This document shows, piece after piece, positions 31,675-40,180 of a stretch of DNA of 64,000 nucleotides. The stretch is from CAVWXT01 sp963759115 (GTDB lineage: Bacteria; Planctomycetota; Planctomycetia; Pirellulales; Thermoguttaceae). The translations under genes were made by a program, and so were the position numbers. Location of the stretch: contig CAVWXT010000001.1 in the NCBI GenBank assembly GCA_963759115.1, positions 434,001 to 498,000 on the forward strand. Reading direction: 5' to 3'. The notes under the pieces were generated by a model, which did no database searches, was not told the DNA's origin, and worked only from the letters and a program-made list of their open reading frames with translations. Each line of letters begins with the position of its first letter. Position 1 is the first letter of the stretch.

Positions 31675-34404
31675 CTACCGCACGAGCCGGACGACCACAT
31701 AGGGCGTTTCCTTGTTCAGATCGGGGTAGATCTTGCCGTTGCCCTGGTTGTCCATCACTTCGACGAGATACATCAGGTCCCACTTCGGCACAACGTATTC
31801 CGCCGGGATCACGGCTTGATAATGGTCCTTCTCGCCAGCGGGGAGCATGGGCAGCGTGCGGAAGTCCTCATACTGGGTAATGCTGCGGTAGCGCAGACGC
31901 GCCCACTTCACGCCGGACGGATCGCGGACCTCGGCCGTGATCGTGAGCGGCTTGCCGGCGGGCGCCGTGGCGACCGGCTGGTGAATCACGACGGGCGGCT
32001 CATGGTCGCCGGGACCGAGGGCCGTCGTGTAGCGAGGCGCGGCCTTCGTCCCGCTGGCGGGCCCGACGCTGGGTGCCACTGGCTGCTTGTCAGCCAGTGC
32101 CGGCGGCACGGGCAGACTAGCTGCCCGTGGCACCCGACCGGTCGATTGTGCGGGACTGCCAGGCTCAACGTCGCGGCGTTGCTCCTCCAGGCCCGTAAGC
32201 CCCTTCTCCAGCGCCGCCAGTTCATCCTTCCAATGGCCGCAAAGGTCGACACGGCGGGCGCCCATCATCAGGTCGTCGGCGTAGACGTCGCCCGCCGCGG
32301 CCACAAGCTGCCGCCAGGCCTCGATGGCGCTGCGCTCCGCGGCGATGGCGTCGTCGAGCGCGGCAGGGTCCTTGGTACGCGCGAACAGCCGATAGCTCAC
32401 CGCCGCCGGAATCCGCCGCGCATGAAAGAGCGCCAGGTTCGCCAGAATCTTGAGATCGACGATCGTCGAGTCGAACTCCTTGTTGCGGTGCGTGCCGACG
32501 CGTTTTTCGGCCTCCGCGATCTGCGCGCGCACGTCCGCCGCGGTTTGGGCGAACCAGCGGCTCGTCTCGGCCGGCCGCGTCTTGGCCGTCTCGCCGCCCT
32601 CGATCAGCATCTGGGCCTCTTCGTCGAAATTGGCGAACTGCTGGACGTCGCTCCCCTCGGCCTTGGCGTAGGTCGGCAGATCGCCGAGCCGCTGCTTTTC
32701 TGCCCAGCCGCGGGTCATGGGGAAATAGCTGTAGGGATAGCAGGCGGCCACGATCCGCGGCAGAATCCAACTCGCCCGGTGCAACCCCTTCTCGACGAAC
32801 GGCGCCGCCTCGTGGCCGAAGCGGCGATCGAACTCCTGCTGCCAAACCTCCGCGGGCGTATCGGGATTGTAGCCCAGGCGGCCAAAGACCTGGAACCAGT
32901 GCCAGTACCGTTCGAACTCGTAGTCGTAGTAGCGATACTTCGCCGCCATCAGGTCGAACGGCTTCATGTCGTGGGGCTGGGCCTCCATCTTGGTGCAGAG
33001 CGGCTCGTTCACTTCGAAACCGTCGCCGTCGTAGAGGTGCGTGCTTTGGGCAAAGCGGCGGGCGAACTCGGGGTCGCCCCACAAGAGCACCCGCGTGGTG
33101 CCGCCGTTGAATACCCGCCAGTGCATCTTGTACCGCTGCGGATAGCGCAGCAGGTCGGCATAGCTGTGGCGGCGGTTCATCTGGTCTTCGCGGTTGGTGT
33201 GCGTGGGATGGAACGGCAGGCCCAACTGCTCCATCCAATACTTGGTGGTGATCCGCAGCTCCACGCCCAGGTCGAGGCCGGCGTCGATCACGGCGTCGGG
33301 CAGCCCTTTGGCGCGGGCATCGAAGCGGACGTTCGGGGCGTGCTGCTTCATCACCTGAAAGACGTTGCGCCAGAACTCGACCTGCTCGCCCGCCTTCAGG
33401 CCCGACTCGTCGTGCATGCGGAACTGAACGGCGTCGACCTCGGGCACGGCGTGGACGAATTTCGTGAGCGCGGCCATCGTGTACGCGGTGAGATTCTCCG
33501 TGGTCACGCCCCACACCAGCCCTGGCGTGGGCTTGGGCGGGATTTTTTCGGCCCCGGGCACGCCGCCGCCCTGGACCCCGCCGCGATAGATGTGGTCCCA
33601 AATGCCGACGGTGAAACTCAAGCCCCGATCGTGCGCCATCTTGATCAACCGCTTGAAGGCGTCGAGGTTCCGTCGTTGCTCCTGGGGCGTGATGCCGACC
33701 ATGCGGACATCGGGAAACCCTTCCACGTCGAAGAAATACGGATAGCACGGCGCGAGGAAGCCGCCGTTCTCGTAGCCGAAGATCACCACCAGCGTGTTGA
33801 AGCGGTTTTGGGCGAGCAGGTCCAAGTAGCGGGTCCAGTAGGCCTCGTCGTAGAACCGGCTTTCCCAATAGGCCCGATTCATCGTGTAGAGGGAGATCGC
33901 CCGCTCCGATACGGCCGGTTTTTCGGCCGTGTCGCGCAGTTCGCTCAAGGGCGAGTTCCGATCGTCGCTCCAGTCAATGCGGTCGGCGACGTCCAACTCG
34001 CCGTACATCAAGCCACGATCGTCGGAGCCGGCAATCAGCCAGACCGGCTTCTCTTGGCCCGGCGCCTGCCGGATCGCCAGCGCCTCGGGACCTTGGGGAA
34101 CCGTTTGGTTTGCATCTCTTAGCAGCCGCGACGCCGGGCCATCGCCAGCGGCCAGCCCGACCACGAGAACGAACTTCCCGTGAGCATCGGCCAAAGAGGG
34201 GACCTTTTCGCACGGAATGTCCTTGGCTCGCAGGGCGGCCATGATCTTACTCAGACCGTGCGAGGCGGCAGGGCCCGGCGCGTCATCGGTCACGACGGAA
34301 ACCAGCGGCTCGGCCGCCGCCGCTCGACAGGCCATGCCGGATGCCAGGGCCCCGATCAAGACGGCCGCAGGGACTCGCCACCACAACGCCCTATCCGTAT
34401 TCAT
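31675..34404 (-). CDS. Secreted alpha-glucuronidase-like glycoside hydrolase
   Basis: 909 residues with an N-terminal signal peptide (ACRAAAAEP near 25-33). A GH67/GH20-type N-terminal domain is suggested by SDDRGLMYGELDVADRID near 128-145. A TIM-barrel-like part follows, with SRFYDEAYWTRYLDLLAQNRFNTL and DAVQFRMHDESGLKAG. The C-terminus (about 780-905) is beta-rich and may bind carbohydrate. The linker near 745-775 (VPRAASLPVPPALADKQ) is encoded by two DNA palindromes, apparently a dispersed repeat captured in the gene. It lies 3 bases after a GH10 xylanase, so removal of glucuronic acid side groups from xylan is the likely job; the family call is not certain. Confidence 0.6.
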   Translation of the reverse strand: MNTDRALWWRVPAAVLIGALASGMACRAAAAEPLVSVVTDDAPGPAASHGLSKIMAALRAKDIPCEKVPSLADAHGKFVLVVGLAAGDGPASRLLRDANQTVPQGPEALAIRQAPGQEKPVWLIAGSDDRGLMYGELDVADRIDWSDDRNSPLSELRDTAEKPAVSERAISLYTMNRAYWESRFYDEAYWTRYLDLLAQNRFNTLVVIFGYENGGFLAPCYPYFFDVEGFPDVRMVGITPQEQRRNLDAFKRLIKMAHDRGLSFTVGIWDHIYRGGVQGGGVPGAEKIPPKPTPGLVWGVTTENLTAYTMAALTKFVHAVPEVDAVQFRMHDESGLKAGEQVEFWRNVFQVMKQHAPNVRFDARAKGLPDAVIDAGLDLGVELRITTKYWMEQLGLPFHPTHTNREDQMNRRHSYADLLRYPQRYKMHWRVFNGGTTRVLLWGDPEFARRFAQSTHLYDGDGFEVNEPLCTKMEAQPHDMKPFDLMAAKYRYYDYEFERYWHWFQVFGRLGYNPDTPAEVWQQEFDRRFGHEAAPFVEKGLHRASWILPRIVAACYPYSYFPMTRGWAEKQRLGDLPTYAKAEGSDVQQFANFDEEAQMLIEGGETAKTRPAETSRWFAQTAADVRAQIAEAEKRVGTHRNKEFDSTIVDLKILANLALFHARRIPAAVSYRLFARTKDPAALDDAIAAERSAIEAWRQLVAAAGDVYADDLMMGARRVDLCGHWKDELAALEKGLTGLEEQRRDVEPGSPAQSTGRVPRAASLPVPPALADKQPVAPSVGPASGTKAAPRYTTALGPGDHEPPVVIHQPVATAPAGKPLTITAEVRDPSGVKWARLRYRSITQYEDFRTLPMLPAGEKDHYQAVIPAEYVVPKWDLMYLVEVMDNQGNGKIYPDLNKETPYVVVRLVR
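32077..32129. repeat. Two palindromes embedded in a coding sequence
   Basis: cactggctg/cagccagtg (32077-32085 with 32091-32099) and cacgggcag/ctgcccgtg (32107-32115 with 32121-32129). They sit inside the glycosidase gene and encode its Pro/Ala-rich linker. A relative of the first lies in intergenic DNA at 7259-7279. Confidence 0.6.
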
Positions 34405-34407
34405 CGT

Positions 34408-35745
34408 TTACCTCGATTGAATTGTCAGCGTCCAGCGGTTCGCTTCGCCCCGCTTCAGAGAAACGTCCTTCACGGTCGGCGCTGCCTCACCGGCGCGGAC
34501 CGTGATCCGGTAGTCGCCGAGGAACCCGCGGAGGGCGGCCGAGCCGTCCGTGCCGGTCTTCAACTCGACGGTGGTCCACCACTTGCCTTTGATGAGCTTC
34601 TTGAGTTCATCATAGGCCGGCTTGGGCGTCATGTCGCTGCGCAGCAGGCCCGCGGGGGCATGTTGCCACGCCTGGCGGTCGGAGAAGTCCCACCAGGTAA
34701 TCGCCTCGACCGCCGGATGCGAGAACAGGAGCGTGTAGAACCGCACCACTTCCTGCGTCTGATAGGCCTCGCCCTCGGGCGTGGACGGCCAATCGCCCTT
34801 CTTTTCCCACTTGCGGTCGCCCGAGAGGATCGTGGCCTCGGTGAAGTGCAAGGGGGCGCCGAGAGCGGCGAACTGCCGGCAGATCCGCCAGGTTCGGCCG
34901 GTGGGCCAGGCCCCGGTGTGCATGTGGCTCTGGATGCCGATCGCGTCGTAGATCCGCTTGCCCGCCGGGTCGACAAGCTGCTCGATCAACTGGTTGTAGC
35001 GGGTGTCGGTGCAGTAGTCGTTGATCAAGAGCGTGGCCTGTGGATTGGCCTGCCGGGCGTGGGCGAAGCATTCGCGGATGAGGTCGACCTGGCCCACTTT
35101 CTTCCACATCGCCGTATACTTCGGAGCGTTCTTGAGGACCTCGGGGCGGTCGTAGAGCGACGCCTCGTTGACCACGTCCCAACGGTCGATCAGCCCGGCA
35201 AAGCGTTTCACGCAGTCGTCGATGCGGGCCAATTGCAGCTTGTGGAGCTCGTCCGGATCGGCCGGGTACCACCGCGCGTCGTCGTGATTCCAGGCCAGCG
35301 GGTGTCCCTTGGTCTGGATGCCGTGCTGCTGGCACCAGCGGGCGACTTCCTCGGCCTGTTGGTGGTTCGGCTCGCCTTGCCTGCGCTCATAGGACCACCA
35401 GTAGAAGGGAAGCGTGGCGTAGTTGAGCAACTCGGCGAAACGCTCGCGGTAGGCCCGCTCGGTCTTCTCGTCGGGCAACTTGCCCCAGGAGAAGATATTG
35501 CAGCCGAAGAGGAAGGCGTGGCGGGTTTGCTGGACCTCGATCTTCGCCCCGGGCAGCGGTTTGTCGGCGGCGTCGAGCACGACGATCGTGGCGTCCGCCT
35601 TCCGGTGTTGCTCGATTCGGGCGTCAACCCCAGCCCAGAGTTCTTCATCCGAGGGCTGATCGGCCGCGGGTGCCAAGTCAGTCGCCGCGATGGTCGTCAG
35701 CACCGTGGCCAGAATCATCCAATGTCGACGTGCCCTGCAGGTCAT
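34408..35745 (-). CDS. Endo-1,4-beta-xylanase, GH10
   Basis: 445 residues from the ATG at 35745, preceded by cggagga; a start seven codons upstream lacks an RBS. Signal peptide near 1-28. A short beta domain (ADATIVVLDAADKPLPGAKIEV) precedes the catalytic barrel. TKGHPLAWN matches the GH10 GHxLxW block. DRWDVVNEA supplies the acid/base Glu and LHFTEATI the likely nucleophile Glu, although GH10 usually has TELD there. EAITWWDFSDRQAW is the C-terminal GH10 block. Cleaves xylan outside the cytoplasm; the product would suit the glucuronidase-like partner encoded directly downstream. Confidence 0.85.
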   Translation of the reverse strand: MTCRARRHWMILATVLTTIAATDLAPAADQPSDEELWAGVDARIEQHRKADATIVVLDAADKPLPGAKIEVQQTRHAFLFGCNIFSWGKLPDEKTERAYRERFAELLNYATLPFYWWSYERRQGEPNHQQAEEVARWCQQHGIQTKGHPLAWNHDDARWYPADPDELHKLQLARIDDCVKRFAGLIDRWDVVNEASLYDRPEVLKNAPKYTAMWKKVGQVDLIRECFAHARQANPQATLLINDYCTDTRYNQLIEQLVDPAGKRIYDAIGIQSHMHTGAWPTGRTWRICRQFAALGAPLHFTEATILSGDRKWEKKGDWPSTPEGEAYQTQEVVRFYTLLFSHPAVEAITWWDFSDRQAWQHAPAGLLRSDMTPKPAYDELKKLIKGKWWTTVELKTGTDGSAALRGFLGDYRITVRAGEAAPTVKDVSLKRGEANRWTLTIQSR

Positions 35746-36046
35746 GGTAGTCCTCCGATTGCTCATGAGAATAAGGAATTGTCACGGTAACACACGCTAT
35801 GCTTCGGCCGGTCGTGGTGTAGCAAGTAATCACGGCCCACTTTGAGCAGGAGGAAACGGAGGGAACAGAGGGTTCTCAGTTGCCTCTGTTACCTCCTGTT
35901 CAAACCCGTCGCCGGAGAATCTTTAAGTATACTTGTCTGGTTCCCACTCTTCCCGATGCTCTGCGTCACTCGTGGCGACGCGGAGCGTCGCGGATGGTGC
36001 GTTCCCACGGGGACCGTGGGAACGAGGATTTCGGTTCTCAGTTAAT
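35746..36046. other. Intergenic region with a perfect palindrome
   Basis: About 300 bases. gttcccacgg (36001-36010) pairs with ccgtgggaac (36014-36023), and a ggcgacgcggagcgtcgc stem lies just before. These look like copies of a dispersed repeat. No gene is supported. Confidence 0.45.
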
Positions 36047-36155
36047 GTGTCCCTTTCGTTGATGCCGAAAGGCGTTGAGTGCGCTATAGTAGCGGGTAAT
36101 TGTCGCCGAGGCAAGCGGCGTGTCCCTTCCGTTGATGCCGAAAGGCGTTGAGCCC
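36047..36155. CRISPR. Two-repeat CRISPR-like remnant
   Basis: Repeat 1 at 36047-36082 and repeat 2 at 36120-36155 share 33 leading bases with one mismatch. They contain the short palindrome gccgaaaggc and end in gttgag plus three degenerate bases. Period is exactly 73: about a 36-base repeat and a 37-base spacer, a standard CRISPR geometry. The last three bases differ between copies, which suggests decay. No further repeat occurs at +73 or -73, and no cas gene is in the window. Confidence 0.5.
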
Positions 36156-36242
36156 GAGCGGAAGTGCTCTTTCGCTCCGCCGATCAGAACCGGGAGGCCG
36201 GGCCGGGCTGCATCCTGCCACTGATGCCCGCACAGCGGCGGC

Positions 36243-37581
36243 CTTAGGCAGCCCGCAGAAAATGATCTACCGTAGAATGGGCGGTTTTGGTAGAAGGCAT
36301 CTTTTCGGGGGAGAAATTGCGGGCTTTGTGTCTCAGGGACGAGACGATGCTGGCAGAATTGACAGAATCGGTGCGAGAGACGATCAGGTCAGCCGCCCGG
36401 AAACTGACGGGATTTCGGCGGCGGCCGTTTCAAGCGGAGACGGCAATCAAGTATTGCCGGGGTAATCCGCGTCGAGCCGAACAGGTCTTCGGTTGGGGGC
36501 GGGATGCGGTCAATACCGGGCTGAACGAACTTCGCACCGGGATTCGTTGCGTGGACGGTTTTTCGACTCGCGGCCGGCGCAGGACCGAAGAGCAACAACC
36601 GGAACTGGTGCGGGAAATCCACGCGCTAGTCGATTCGCACAGCCAAGCCGATCCGAAGTTCCCAACGCCGCTGGCCTCTACGCGGATGACCGCCAAGGCG
36701 GTGCGCGAGCGATTGGCGGCCAACACTGCGAAGAAGGATCGGCGTGTGCCGGCCGAACGCACCGTGTACGACATCTTGAATCGCTTGGGCTATCGGCTGC
36801 GGCGCGTCCGCAAGACCAAGCCTCAAAAAAACTTCCCGAAACCGACGCCATCTTCGACCACCTGCGGCAAGTCCACGCCGAAGCCACGCAAGACCGGGAA
36901 ACGCTCCGCATCTCGCTCGACACCAAGGCCAAGGTGAAGATCGGCGAGTTTTCGCGTGGTGGTGTGACCCGCGGCCAGCAGTCCGTGCGTGCTGCCGACC
37001 ATGACATGCATCCCGACGCCGTGCTCGTGCCGGCCGGTATTCTGGAGGTCAACAACGGTCAACTGAATGTGGTCTTCGGGACTTCGCGGGACACAAGCGA
37101 CTTCGTGGCGGATTGTCTGGAACTGTGGTGGAGCAACCGCCAGGCCGCGCATCCCGGTGTGCGTCGGCTGTTGATCGACCTAGACAACGGCCCGGAGAGC
37201 GCCAGTTTGCGAACGCAGTTTATGAAGCGTTTGGTGGAGTTCTCGGATCGGCACCAACTGATGCTCGAACTGGCGTACTACCCGCCGTATCACAGCAAGT
37301 ATAACCTCATCGAACGCTGTTGGGGCATTCGGGAAAACCACTGGAACGGCACGCTGCTGAAATCCATCGAGACAGTTCTGCGATGGGCCAAGACCATGAC
37401 GTGGCGCGGGGCGGCTCCGATTGTGCATCTACTGGACCGAGTGTACGAGACCGGCGTCCGTCTCTCACCCCGCGATTTCCGTCCCATTGCTACCCGTCTC
37501 GTACGCTCAAAATTGCTCCCAAAATGGAGCCTCGTAATTCATCCCAAACCTGGGTAGATTATTTCCGGCGGGCTGCCTAAG
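36243..37581 (+). mobile_element. ISAzo13-type insertion sequence
   Basis: About 1.34 kb. The left end begins cttaggcagcccgc; the right end is its inverted copy, gcgggctgcctaag, and similarity continues inward for about 30 bases. One transposase gene inside. I see no convincing target duplication. It sits about 90 bases from the CRISPR-like repeats. Confidence 0.8.
36287..37557 (+). CDS. ISAzo13-family transposase with -1 frameshift at A-AAA-AAC
   Basis: The first frame (to about 36832) encodes the helical DNA-binding part; the second encodes the DDE part with SLDTKAKVKIGEFSRGG, RLLIDLDNGPES and ELAYYPPYHSKYNLIERCWG. The switch occurs at 36826-36832, where the message reads caa-aaa-aac. A-AAA-AAC is a textbook -1 slippery heptamer and the second frame is exactly -1, so programmed frameshifting is a real possibility. 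Loss of one A from a run of eight would look the same. The start is uncertain: 36287 is a TTG, and an ATG at 36347 is an alternative. Confidence 0.75.
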
Positions 37582-37675
37582 ACCAAAGGCCCAAGACCAA
37601 TAAGCTACCGTTGCCGTTGTCTCAGGCGGGGACGATCGGCTAGAACCGGGGCTGCAAGCGATTCGGGCAGGCCCC

Positions 37676-39019
37676 CTACTTCTTGAGTTGCTCCAACAGG
37701 GCTTGGGCCTCTTTCCGCATCGAGAACGGTCCGGTGGCCTTCAGGGCGTTCTCCAGCAGCAGTTTCGCCTCGCCCTGTTGATTGCGATCGACGTCCACCC
37801 GCGCGAGATAGTAGGCCGTGTCCGGACTGGAGGCCCCCGCGGCCCTTGCAGACCGCAGCGCGCGATCGGCGTCATCCAGCCGTCCCAATCGGTAGAGTAC
37901 CCAGCCGTAGGTGGAAGCGGCGTCGGCCGAGTTCTGGAACTGTCGCGCATTGGCCTCGGCATACGCCAGGGCGCGGCGCTTCTTCTCCGCGTCCTCCTGC
38001 CCGGCCAGCGCCAGGGCCAGGTAGTTGCCGGCCAGGAAATTGTCGGGCAATTGCAGGTGGACCTCCTCCAAGTAGCGTTCGGCCGTCCCATAGTCTTTCT
38101 GATAGAGCGCGATCACGCTGCGGAGGAGTTTGGCATCGAGCGATTTCTCGTCGAGCTTCATCGCCGCCGTGGCCTGAGCCTGGGCCATCTCGAGTTGTCC
38201 CGTGTCAAAGGCCCATCGGGCGGCAGCCGAGCACGTATTGAAATCCTTCGGCGCCGCCGCCAGGGCCAAGGTCATGTATTTCTTGGCGGCCTCATGGTCG
38301 CCCGCTTGCTCGCACAATTGGGCCAGAAGGGCCTCGGGAGTCAGCACCTTGGGATCGGTCTTGGCGGCTTTCTTGAGTTCCGCGAGCCCGCCCGCGACGT
38401 CCTTCTGGCGCACCAGGCACTGGGCCAGCCGCTGCATGGCCTCGACGCTGGCCGGATCCAGCGTGAGCCAGGCTTCCAGTTGTTTCTTCGCTTCGGCCCA
38501 ATTGCCGCGGGCTTCGTGTACGTGCGCCAAGCCGCTGCAAACGCCGGCCTGAAGAATGATCTTCCGCTTGGGGCTCTTATCGAACTTCGACAGCAGGTTC
38601 TCGGCTTTCTGAAACACCAGTTCGGCCTCGGTGGTGCGCCGTTCGCGTACGGCGAAGTCGCCGATGAACATGTAGGCCTCGGGATCGGTGGGCTCTTCCA
38701 GCACCGCCTGCTCCAAGGCGTTCCTCGCCATAGCCGGGATGTTGGCCTGCAGAAAGAGCTGCGCCAGAATCACTTGGGCAGGCGGCAGGTCGGCATTCTT
38801 CTTCACCGCCTCCCGCAGTCGCGCCAGGGCGCCTTCGAAATCGTGAGCGTTGAAGCGGCCGATCGCGTCGGCCACTTCCGGCTGCTGCGCGGCGCCCGTC
38901 GAGGTCCCGCTACTTGCCGCCGGAACAATCGGCTCGGCCATGGCCCTCGACACTGTCCACTCGCAACAAACGGTCAGAAGCGCTGCCATCGCCAGCGGGC
39001 CGGCGGATTTTCGTCTCAT
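37676..39019 (-). CDS. Secreted TPR-repeat protein
   Basis: 447 residues from the ATG at 39019 (MRRKSAGPLAM), followed by a hydrophobic core and A-M-A, a likely signal peptide. The rest is about ten tetratricopeptide repeats, e.g. DFEGALARLREAVKKNADLPPA near 70 and GRLDDADRALRSARAAGASSPD near 395. TPR arrays are protein-binding scaffolds; a periplasmic or outer assembly role is likely but not specified by the sequence. No enzyme domain. The gene ends close to the insertion sequence. Confidence 0.75.
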   Translation of the reverse strand: MRRKSAGPLAMAALLTVCCEWTVSRAMAEPIVPAASSGTSTGAAQQPEVADAIGRFNAHDFEGALARLREAVKKNADLPPAQVILAQLFLQANIPAMARNALEQAVLEEPTDPEAYMFIGDFAVRERRTTEAELVFQKAENLLSKFDKSPKRKIILQAGVCSGLAHVHEARGNWAEAKKQLEAWLTLDPASVEAMQRLAQCLVRQKDVAGGLAELKKAAKTDPKVLTPEALLAQLCEQAGDHEAAKKYMTLALAAAPKDFNTCSAAARWAFDTGQLEMAQAQATAAMKLDEKSLDAKLLRSVIALYQKDYGTAERYLEEVHLQLPDNFLAGNYLALALAGQEDAEKKRRALAYAEANARQFQNSADAASTYGWVLYRLGRLDDADRALRSARAAGASSPDTAYYLARVDVDRNQQGEAKLLLENALKATGPFSMRKEAQALLEQLKK

Positions 39020-39264
39020 GATGGGATTTTTCCTTTCTCGACAGGGACGAAGACACAACCCTCGTCCCCTGGAATGGGAACGAGGTGCAACCACGAATTC
39101 TAGCTTATGGCAGCAGGGCATGGGCTGCAAGGCAGTCCGCCATCACCCGCGCCCTGTCGGAAGCACGGGCCACGCCGGCCGGCGCCGGCGTCGGCCGGGG
39201 GATTGTGCCTCCGATCCACAGCGATACAATCAGTGGTGTGAGAACCAGTCGGGGGGGGCCACTT

Positions 39265-40158
39265 ATGACACGTGCCAAGTTGTTTGCGATTGTAGGGTTG
39301 ACGGCGGTCGTCGCCGCGTGCGGCACAGTGTGGGCCGCGGAGACCACGCTCTACCGGAAGGCCTCGCCCTACACGACCATCGTCGTCACCGAGGGGGAAG
39401 GGGGTCTGCGGACCCTGCGGTTTGGCGACGATGACGCCCGGCAGAGCGTCGTCAAGGTGGGCGATCCCGACCACGTCGAATTGCAGTACGCCCGGGCGAT
39501 GCCCATCGCGCTGGCCATCGCCGAGGCGCCGCAACGGGTGCTGATCGTGGGATTGGGCGGCGGCACGATCCCCGGGCTGCTCCGCAAGCACTATCCCCGC
39601 CTGGCCATCGACGTGGTCGACATCGATCCGGGCGTCGTCGAGGTGGCCAAGGAGTTCTTCGGCTTCCGCGAGGATGCCGCCATGCACGTCTACGTGGAAG
39701 ACGGCCGCCGCTTCATCGAAAAATGCAAGCAACCGTACGACATCATCTTCCTGGATGCCTACGGCGCCGACAACATCCCGTACGACCTGGCGACCAAGGA
39801 GTTTCTCCAGGCCGTGCGCCGGGCGGTCGTGCCCAAGGGCGTCGTGGCGGGCAATGTCTGGTCGAGCCGCGGCAACCCGCTCTACGACGCCATGGTGCGG
39901 ACGTATCAGGAGGTGTTCGACGATCTGTACGTCGTCGACGTGAAGGAGAGCGGCAACAGGATCCTGCTGGCGCTGCCCCGCAAAGAACGCATCGACCGCG
40001 ACGACCTGGCGGGCCGGGCCTCGCGGATTTCCCAGGAGAAGAAGCTCCGCTTCGACATGGGCGAGTACGTGACGTCGGGCTTCCACCATCTGGACGCAAA
40101 AGACCCTGCCGCCCGCGTGCTGTTGGATAAGGACAAGGCGCTCAACACGAAGCGGTGA
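39265..40158 (+). CDS. Secreted spermidine synthase-like methyltransferase-fold protein
   Basis: 297 residues. The ATG at 39265 opens a signal peptide (FAIVGLTAVVAACGTVWAAE). The SpeE-like fold follows: SPYTTIVVTEGEGGLRTLRF, the SAM/dcSAM-binding GLGGGTIPGLLRKHYP with VVDIDPGVVEVA, then VYVEDGRRFI and YDIIFLDAYGAD with the Asp at the catalytic position. True spermidine synthases are cytoplasmic, so an exported version probably does something else; such proteins are common in planctomycetes. A Cys in the leader (VAACG) could allow lipidation. It ends 22 bases before the metalloprotease gene, same strand. Confidence 0.75.
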   Translation: MTRAKLFAIVGLTAVVAACGTVWAAETTLYRKASPYTTIVVTEGEGGLRTLRFGDDDARQSVVKVGDPDHVELQYARAMPIALAIAEAPQRVLIVGLGGGTIPGLLRKHYPRLAIDVVDIDPGVVEVAKEFFGFREDAAMHVYVEDGRRFIEKCKQPYDIIFLDAYGADNIPYDLATKEFLQAVRRAVVPKGVVAGNVWSSRGNPLYDAMVRTYQEVFDDLYVVDVKESGNRILLALPRKERIDRDDLAGRASRISQEKKLRFDMGEYVTSGFHHLDAKDPAARVLLDKDKALNTKR

Positions 40159-40180
40159 GCCTGGATAATGGGCGGGCACA

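Noticed and set aside
31357..34122. Long plus-strand open frame (921 codons) opposite the glycosidase
   Set aside because: Antisense shadow of a gene with a signal peptide, family-like domains and an operon partner.
36243..37581. Target-site duplication of the ISAzo13-type element
   Set aside because: Flanks beyond the inverted repeats (gcggc on the left, accaa on the right) show no convincing direct repeat.
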